Position numbers and translations under genes: made by a program
NCBI RefSeq assembly: GCF_000724625.1
Contig: NZ_CP007139.1
Coordinates: forward strand, 3,782,001 to 3,846,000
Source of the DNA: Fimbriimonas ginsengisoli Gsoil 348
GTDB lineage: Bacteria; Armatimonadota; Fimbriimonadia; Fimbriimonadales; Fimbriimonadaceae
DNA length: 64,000 nucleotides
Direction of reading: 5' to 3'
Part shown: piece by piece, positions 59,613 to 64,000 of the stretch
Layout: each line of letters begins with the position of its first letter
Position numbering within the stretch: the first letter of the stretch is position 1
The notes under the pieces: model-generated
What the model was told of the DNA's origin: nothing
Database searches by the model: none
Seen by the model: only the letters and a program-made list of their open reading frames with translations

Positions 59613-62390
59613 GTGCATCCCGAGTTAGACATTGCTCAAGTACGGAAGGCGGTTCGAGTTGGGAGCATCCTGTTGGGGATCCTGGTGGTGGCCGGGATTC
59701 TCTTCTCGACCGTTAAGCCGTACACGACGTACCTCTGGTTCGCCCACGATGTGCGGCAGCCCCAGATATTCTCGATCGGATACAGCGCCCGCGGTTGGCT
59801 TTTCCTGGCCAGCTTCGGCATCGCCTGGGTCGTTCTTTACGCGAATCTCCATCGTGCTTTGGGAGTGACGCTCGTTTTTCTGCGAGCTCCGGAAACGTCC
59901 GGGCAGGTGCTGATCGCCAACACCGTTCAATGGATCCAGCAGCGGGGGCGATCGATTCTTTGGTACGGAGCGCCCGCCTTCGCGTTCTTCACCGCCGTTG
60001 GGTTCTCCAACGAGTGGAACACGCTCCTGCTTTGGAGAAACGGCGGTTCGTTCGGCGTCAAAGACCCGATGTACGGCCTCGATATCGGCTTTTATGTCTT
60101 CACGCTGCCCTGGTATCGAGCCGTCGTAAACGGGGTTTTCTCCCTTTTCTTGCTTACCACGGTGCTTTGCATCGGAGTTTACGTCGGGTTGCAGGCGCTC
60201 TCTTCGTTGGCGAAGATCGAGCTAAGCCGCCCCGGCTTTCGGTGGCATGTGAGCGGACTCCTCGGCGCCACGCTGCTCGTGTTCGCGGCTCAAACTTGGC
60301 TTAAAACTTACGAAGCCGGTCTGATCGACTCTGGACAATTCACGGGCGCCGGGTACGCGGCTGCGCAAGCGGTGGTAGCGGCCCGGATCTTTGCGGTTTT
60401 GGTCGCGCTCCTGGGGGTGGCGACCATCGTCTTCGCTCGAGTTGGCAAGCCTTACGGCATTCCGATGGGTGGCGGAATCGGAGTGGTGATCTTCTACGCC
60501 GGTGGAGTGGTCATCTATCCGTGGCTCGTGCAGCGCCTGGCCGTCGACCCGAACCGCTTGGCCAAAGAGGCTCCTTATGCGGCTCGTGCCATCAAGATGA
60601 GCCGGTACGCTTACGGTCTCGACAAGATCGAGACTCGCGATTTCGATGTCCAGAAGTCGCCATCGGCGGAGGAGATCAAGGCTTCCGGCGATACGCTGGC
60701 GAACATGCGGCTTTGGGATCCCGAGGTTCTCAAGCAGTCGCTCCAGAGGCTCCAGGCGATTCGGCCGTACTACTCCTTCTCGGATGTCGACATAGATCGG
60801 TACCAGATCGACGGGAAGCAGACGATGCTGATGCTGAGTCCGCGCGATATCGATCTCGACGGTCTCGATGCCGGCGCTCGGAACTGGACGAACGAACGGC
60901 TCCGGTTCACCCACGGGTACGGGGTGGATGTTTCGCAGGTCAACGCGGCCACCGCGGATGGGCAGCCCGCGCTGCTCGCCCAAGATATTCCGCAACGGAC
61001 CAATCCTAATCTGCCGATCACTCAGCCCCGGCTCTACTTTAGCGACCTGCGCGACGCCTCGCTCAACCCGGTCGACGAATACGCCATCGTGAACACCGGA
61101 GAGCCGGAGCTCGACTACCAGACTCCGACCGCCTCCGAGACGCATCGGTGGCAGGGCGGACGTGGCGTTCCGATCGGCGGGTTTCTCTCCCGGCTTGCCT
61201 TCGCCATCGCGCTCGGCGACGGCAATCTCTTGGTCTCCGGAAACATCGGCGCCGATTCTCGACTTCTCGTGCGCCGCAATGTCATCGACCGGGCGTCGAC
61301 CCTGATGCCGTTCCTCCGGTTCGACCGCGATCCGTACCTCGTTTTGCTGGGAGGGAAGTCGGTCTGGGTTTTGGATGGGTACACGACCACCGACATGCTG
61401 CCGTATGCCGAGATGGTGAACGCGTCGAACGGCGGACTCAACTACATCCGGAACTCGGTGAAGGTCACGATCGATGCCTATACCGGCGAAGTTCGGGCCT
61501 ACGCGATCGAGCCGGATGAGCCGGTCTTGCGGGCGTACCGCAAGATCTACCCCGGTTTGGTCCGCGATATCGCGGAAGCGCCTCCCGGCCTGCCGGCTCA
61601 CTTCCGGTACCCGGAAGATATGTTCGCCCTTCAGTGCGCGCAACTGACGAACTACCACGTCGTCGACCCGACCTCGTTCCTCAGCAACGCGGACGGCTGG
61701 GATATCGCGGCGGAGCGAGATTTGAGAGGGATCAAAGCTCCCATTCCGCCCTACTACGTGCAGATGCGGCTGCCGGACGAGCCGCAATCCGGCTTCTTAC
61801 AGATCCTCCCGTTCACCCCGCGCGGGCGCCCGACGATGAGCGGATGGATTGCGGCTCACTGCGATCCTGGGCAGTATGGACGACTGACCCTTTATCGCTT
61901 CGCGACCGGGATTCCGATTCCGGGACCGGAGTTGATGGAAGGGAATTTCACCTCCACGCCCGAGATTTCGAACATCAACCGTCAATTCAACAACGAGCAG
62001 AGTGAGATCGTCGTGGGGAACCTGCTCGTAGTTCCGATCGGGCACAGCGTGATGTATGCGGAACCGCTCTACCTGCGGAGTAAGGCAACCGGCATCATGG
62101 CCGCCCCCCGCCTGTTTCGCGTGATTCTTGCCCTGCCCGATCGAATCGTCGTGGGAGACAGCTACGCGGATGCGCTGACGAAGCTGTTCGGCACCGCGGA
62201 AGAACCCCCCGTCGCCACTGGACCCGGCGTCCCCCCTTCGAAGGGGACAACTTCGGTCGACCGAAAGGCGGTTCAGAAGGCTCTAGAGATGTTCGAGCAG
62301 GCCGACGCAGCCTTAAGAAAGGGCGATTTCGCGAAGTACGGCGAATACCAGAAGGAGCTTCGAAAGAGGTTGCAAGAGTTGGCAAAGTAA
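59613..62390 (+). CDS. UPF0182-family large membrane protein
   Basis: 925 aa, GTG start. Seven or so TM helices in the first ~310 residues ([62 protein letters not shown] and others). A large extracytoplasmic domain follows (about 320-850), containing the family-typical [72 protein letters not shown] and [10 protein letters not shown] segments. The C-terminal coiled region ends [11 protein letters not shown]-like. Function of the family is unknown; widespread in actinobacteria and other phyla. Own promoter. Confidence 0.9.
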   Translation: MHPELDIAQVRKAVRVGSILLGILVVAGILFSTVKPYTTYLWFAHDVRQPQIFSIGYSARGWLFLASFGIAWVVLYANLHRALGVTLVFLRAPETSGQVLIANTVQWIQQRGRSILWYGAPAFAFFTAVGFSNEWNTLLLWRNGGSFGVKDPMYGLDIGFYVFTLPWYRAVVNGVFSLFLLTTVLCIGVYVGLQALSSLAKIELSRPGFRWHVSGLLGATLLVFAAQTWLKTYEAGLIDSGQFTGAGYAAAQAVVAARIFAVLVALLGVATIVFARVGKPYGIPMGGGIGVVIFYAGGVVIYPWLVQRLAVDPNRLAKEAPYAARAIKMSRYAYGLDKIETRDFDVQKSPSAEEIKASGDTLANMRLWDPEVLKQSLQRLQAIRPYYSFSDVDIDRYQIDGKQTMLMLSPRDIDLDGLDAGARNWTNERLRFTHGYGVDVSQVNAATADGQPALLAQDIPQRTNPNLPITQPRLYFSDLRDASLNPVDEYAIVNTGEPELDYQTPTASETHRWQGGRGVPIGGFLSRLAFAIALGDGNLLVSGNIGADSRLLVRRNVIDRASTLMPFLRFDRDPYLVLLGGKSVWVLDGYTTTDMLPYAEMVNASNGGLNYIRNSVKVTIDAYTGEVRAYAIEPDEPVLRAYRKIYPGLVRDIAEAPPGLPAHFRYPEDMFALQCAQLTNYHVVDPTSFLSNADGWDIAAERDLRGIKAPIPPYYVQMRLPDEPQSGFLQILPFTPRGRPTMSGWIAAHCDPGQYGRLTLYRFATGIPIPGPELMEGNFTSTPEISNINRQFNNEQSEIVVGNLLVVPIGHSVMYAEPLYLRSKATGIMAAPRLFRVILALPDRIVVGDSYADALTKLFGTAEEPPVATGPGVPPSKGTTSVDRKAVQKALEMFEQADAALRKGDFAKYGEYQKELRKRLQELAK

Positions 62391-62418
62391 GCGGCGCCTT
62401 CGACGTGGCACAGGCGAC

Positions 62419-62465
62419 GTGGCACGGGCGGCTCGTCCGTGGGTATCAGGGGCAGCCTGCCCCTG
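62419..62465. repeat. Dispersed repeat GTGGCACGGGCGGCTCG, copy 2
   Basis: Second copy of 42089-42135, between convergent genes. A partial extra GTGGCAC unit precedes it at 62405. Confidence 0.65.
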
Positions 62466-62544
62466 GGAAAACTCGCGCTCACCCTTAACTCATTCGGGAA
62501 GGGTGGCATTCCCTTGACTTCGGTCGTCGACCCGAATGGGAACC

Positions 62545-64000
62545 CTATGAACTGCGGCTGGCGTCTCGGCGGATGTACCAGTAGCCGGCGCCGAGAAGGC
62601 CGATTCCTAGGATAAGGAGGATCGCGACGCGGACGAGCTGGCTGGCTTGGGCAAGGTCGTAAAGGACGACCTTGATCATGGTGAGGGCGAGGGCCGCGAT
62701 GCTCCCCATTCGAAGACTACGGAAATTTCGGACGAACCCAAAGGCGAGGGCGACAAAGCTTCCCAGCAAGGCGGCGGCGGTAAAGGCGAACGTCGGCCCG
62801 AGCAGCCCGAACGTGGTTAACGCTAGATAGGCGCCCCGGCCCAGGGCTACGCCGAGGCCGAAAAGAAATATCGTTTCCGCCTCTTCGCCAATCTTTCTTG
62901 CCAAGCTACTGGCCGCGAAGCAGGTGACCACCACGATAAGGAGATAGAGAGCGTCGATTCTTGGCTCTATGCCGCGATCTTGAATAAGGATCGTGTACGG
63001 AACGAGCGACAAGACCATCTCCGCACCGGCAAGGACGAGGCACGGCGCCATCCTTACTTTGAGTGCAGCGACACAACAGAGGGCGCCCAGGCTCGGAAGC
63101 AGCAAGAGAGTGGTCGTCCGTTCCAACCCGAAAGGGGCGACCCAGAGAGCAGTCGCCGCCGCCCCGGCGATGAGGGTGGAACGGAACGCCTGGTCCGGCG
63201 CGAGGAGAGAAACGGCGGCGGCGGCGAGCGAAAAGGCGACGATATGGCCGGCGCCCTGCAGGCCCGGATGGAGGGCGAATGCCCCAATCCCAGTGAGGAG
63301 CGTGGCAGCGGCGGCGGCGATGGCAGGGGTCGCCTGGGGACGGCGCGAAGACCAGCAGAACGCGGCCAGACCGATAAGTCCGGCGATTTCCAGCGTTCCG
63401 ACGCCGAGCGGCCAAGTCGAAGCGCGGTTAAGGGCGATCGGGATCGCGCTGAGGGCGGCCGCGAGCCAAAGACCGAGCGAAGCGTCGGCCCACTTGTTGC
63501 GTGCGGCAACGAACGCGGCGGAAACGAGAATAAGAAAGAACAGGCCCGCCGCCATCTCAGGCTGGTTGCCTTGCAGCGGTAGCAGGGCGGCGACGAGGCC
63601 GCCGGTCATTCCGATGGCCAGGAAGGCACGTGTCGCCTTCCAAAGCGAGTAAGCAAGGTTTACGAGGCTGAGCGCCACGAACAGAGCGACGACGGATTCT
63701 CCGCTGTAGAGGTGTTGGAAGAAGTGTCCGCCCGCAAAATCGAAGTACAGACCGCACGAGCCGATACCGGTCAGGATGTGGCCAAACTCCGCGCGCTCGT
63801 TTCGTTTCCATTGACCGATGCCGATAAGGGCTAGGCACAGGGCGGCCGCGCCGCCGAAAATCGTTCCCGGTCCGATAAACCCCTTCTCGTAAGCAATGCT
63901 GACGAGGTAGGCGAACATCAAGACGAGCACCGCGGCGCCGGCCCGGGGGAGGATCTTCGTTCCGATGAAGTTCTCGGTTGCTTCATCGATCACGGGCGGA
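62545..64000 (-). CDS. DUF2339-like multi-pass membrane protein, 5' end at window edge
   Basis: At least 482 aa, open to the right edge, so the start (GTG 63993 or beyond) is uncertain. The visible part is almost all hydrophobic helices, about 13-15. The first line NFIGTKILPRAGAAVLVLMFAYLVSIAYEKGFIG and the later segments (YSLWKATRAFLAIGMTGGLVAALLP, LFGLGVALGRGAYLALTTFGLLGP, MIKVVLYDLAQASQLVRVAILLILGIGLLGAGY) match the DUF2339 pattern. Members usually carry a cytosolic N-terminal coiled region, likely outside the window. Function unknown. Confidence 0.7.
   Translation of the reverse strand, partial: PPVIDEATENFIGTKILPRAGAAVLVLMFAYLVSIAYEKGFIGPGTIFGGAAALCLALIGIGQWKRNERAEFGHILTGIGSCGLYFDFAGGHFFQHLYSGESVVALFVALSLVNLAYSLWKATRAFLAIGMTGGLVAALLPLQGNQPEMAAGLFFLILVSAAFVAARNKWADASLGLWLAAALSAIPIALNRASTWPLGVGTLEIAGLIGLAAFCWSSRRPQATPAIAAAAATLLTGIGAFALHPGLQGAGHIVAFSLAAAAVSLLAPDQAFRSTLIAGAAATALWVAPFGLERTTTLLLLPSLGALCCVAALKVRMAPCLVLAGAEMVLSLVPYTILIQDRGIEPRIDALYLLIVVVTCFAASSLARKIGEEAETIFLFGLGVALGRGAYLALTTFGLLGPTFAFTAAALLGSFVALAFGFVRNFRSLRMGSIAALALTMIKVVLYDLAQASQLVRVAILLILGIGLLGAGYWYIRRDASRSS

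Noticed and set aside
59478-59618. Longer chorismate synthase start with a Ser/Arg-Gly-rich extension
   Set aside because: The extension only translates the 9-bp units and the 59-bp palindrome. ATG 59477 gives the normal family N-terminus.

Overview
The window is a GC-rich bacterial chromosome segment holding about 40 protein genes on both strands. No rRNA, tRNA, CRISPR array, intact insertion sequence or prophage was recognised. Several traits together suggest Armatimonadota, perhaps Fimbriimonadia: a DUF1559-type prepilin, large secreted sedolisins with Ig-like repeats, an SLH-domain protein, an accB/accC/nusB cluster, an HspR/HAIR heat-shock switch and many genes that look leaderless. This placement is inference from gene content, not from a database match.

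Layout. 1-2.9 kb: a partial ankyrin protein, a TrmH-type RNA methyltransferase, a DinB-fold protein and a Phd/ParE toxin-antitoxin pair. 2.9-5.7 kb: a tight operon of accB-like, pilin-like, accC and nusB genes, closed by a strong bidirectional terminator. 5.7-12.2 kb: two tandem paralogous S53 peptidases. 12.2-18.3 kb: a prepilin-like protein, an ankyrin protein and several unknown genes. 18.4-27.1 kb: a tricorn-type protease, a branched-chain amino-acid-type binding protein, folD, a Tat-exported flavin amine oxidase and a membrane-anchored beta-propeller protein.

27.7-39.8 kb: rpoB and rpoC, separated by 3.2 kb. The gap holds an rpoB terminator, a VapBC-like pair, a DinB protein, a PhyH dioxygenase and a frameshifted Uma2 gene. 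40.3-48.4 kb: an unknown duplicated-domain protein, an acyltransferase, dnaJ-hspR with a HAIR operator, a BTAD/NB-ARC/TPR regulator, an SLH protein and a broken DUF433 gene. 48.5-54.3 kb: an FAH/M16 peptidase/histidine kinase operon divergent from a receiver-only response regulator, a 21 x 9-bp minisatellite and a Gfo/Idh/MocA oxidoreductase. 54.3-64 kb: a GspE/PilB-type ATPase, rel/spoT, aroC, a UPF0182 membrane protein and a partial DUF2339-like membrane protein.

The housekeeping genes cover fatty-acid synthesis, one-carbon metabolism, aromatic amino-acid synthesis, transcription and the stringent response. They are interleaved with eroded toxin-antitoxin-like modules and several families of short palindromic intergenic repeats. 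The most notable observations are an AccB homologue with Gly where the biotinylated Lys should be, the split rpoB/rpoC with Thr and Asn at two rifamycin-contact positions, a TANNNT-N6/7-start signature at many genes, and a minisatellite plus 59-bp palindromic element present at two loci.
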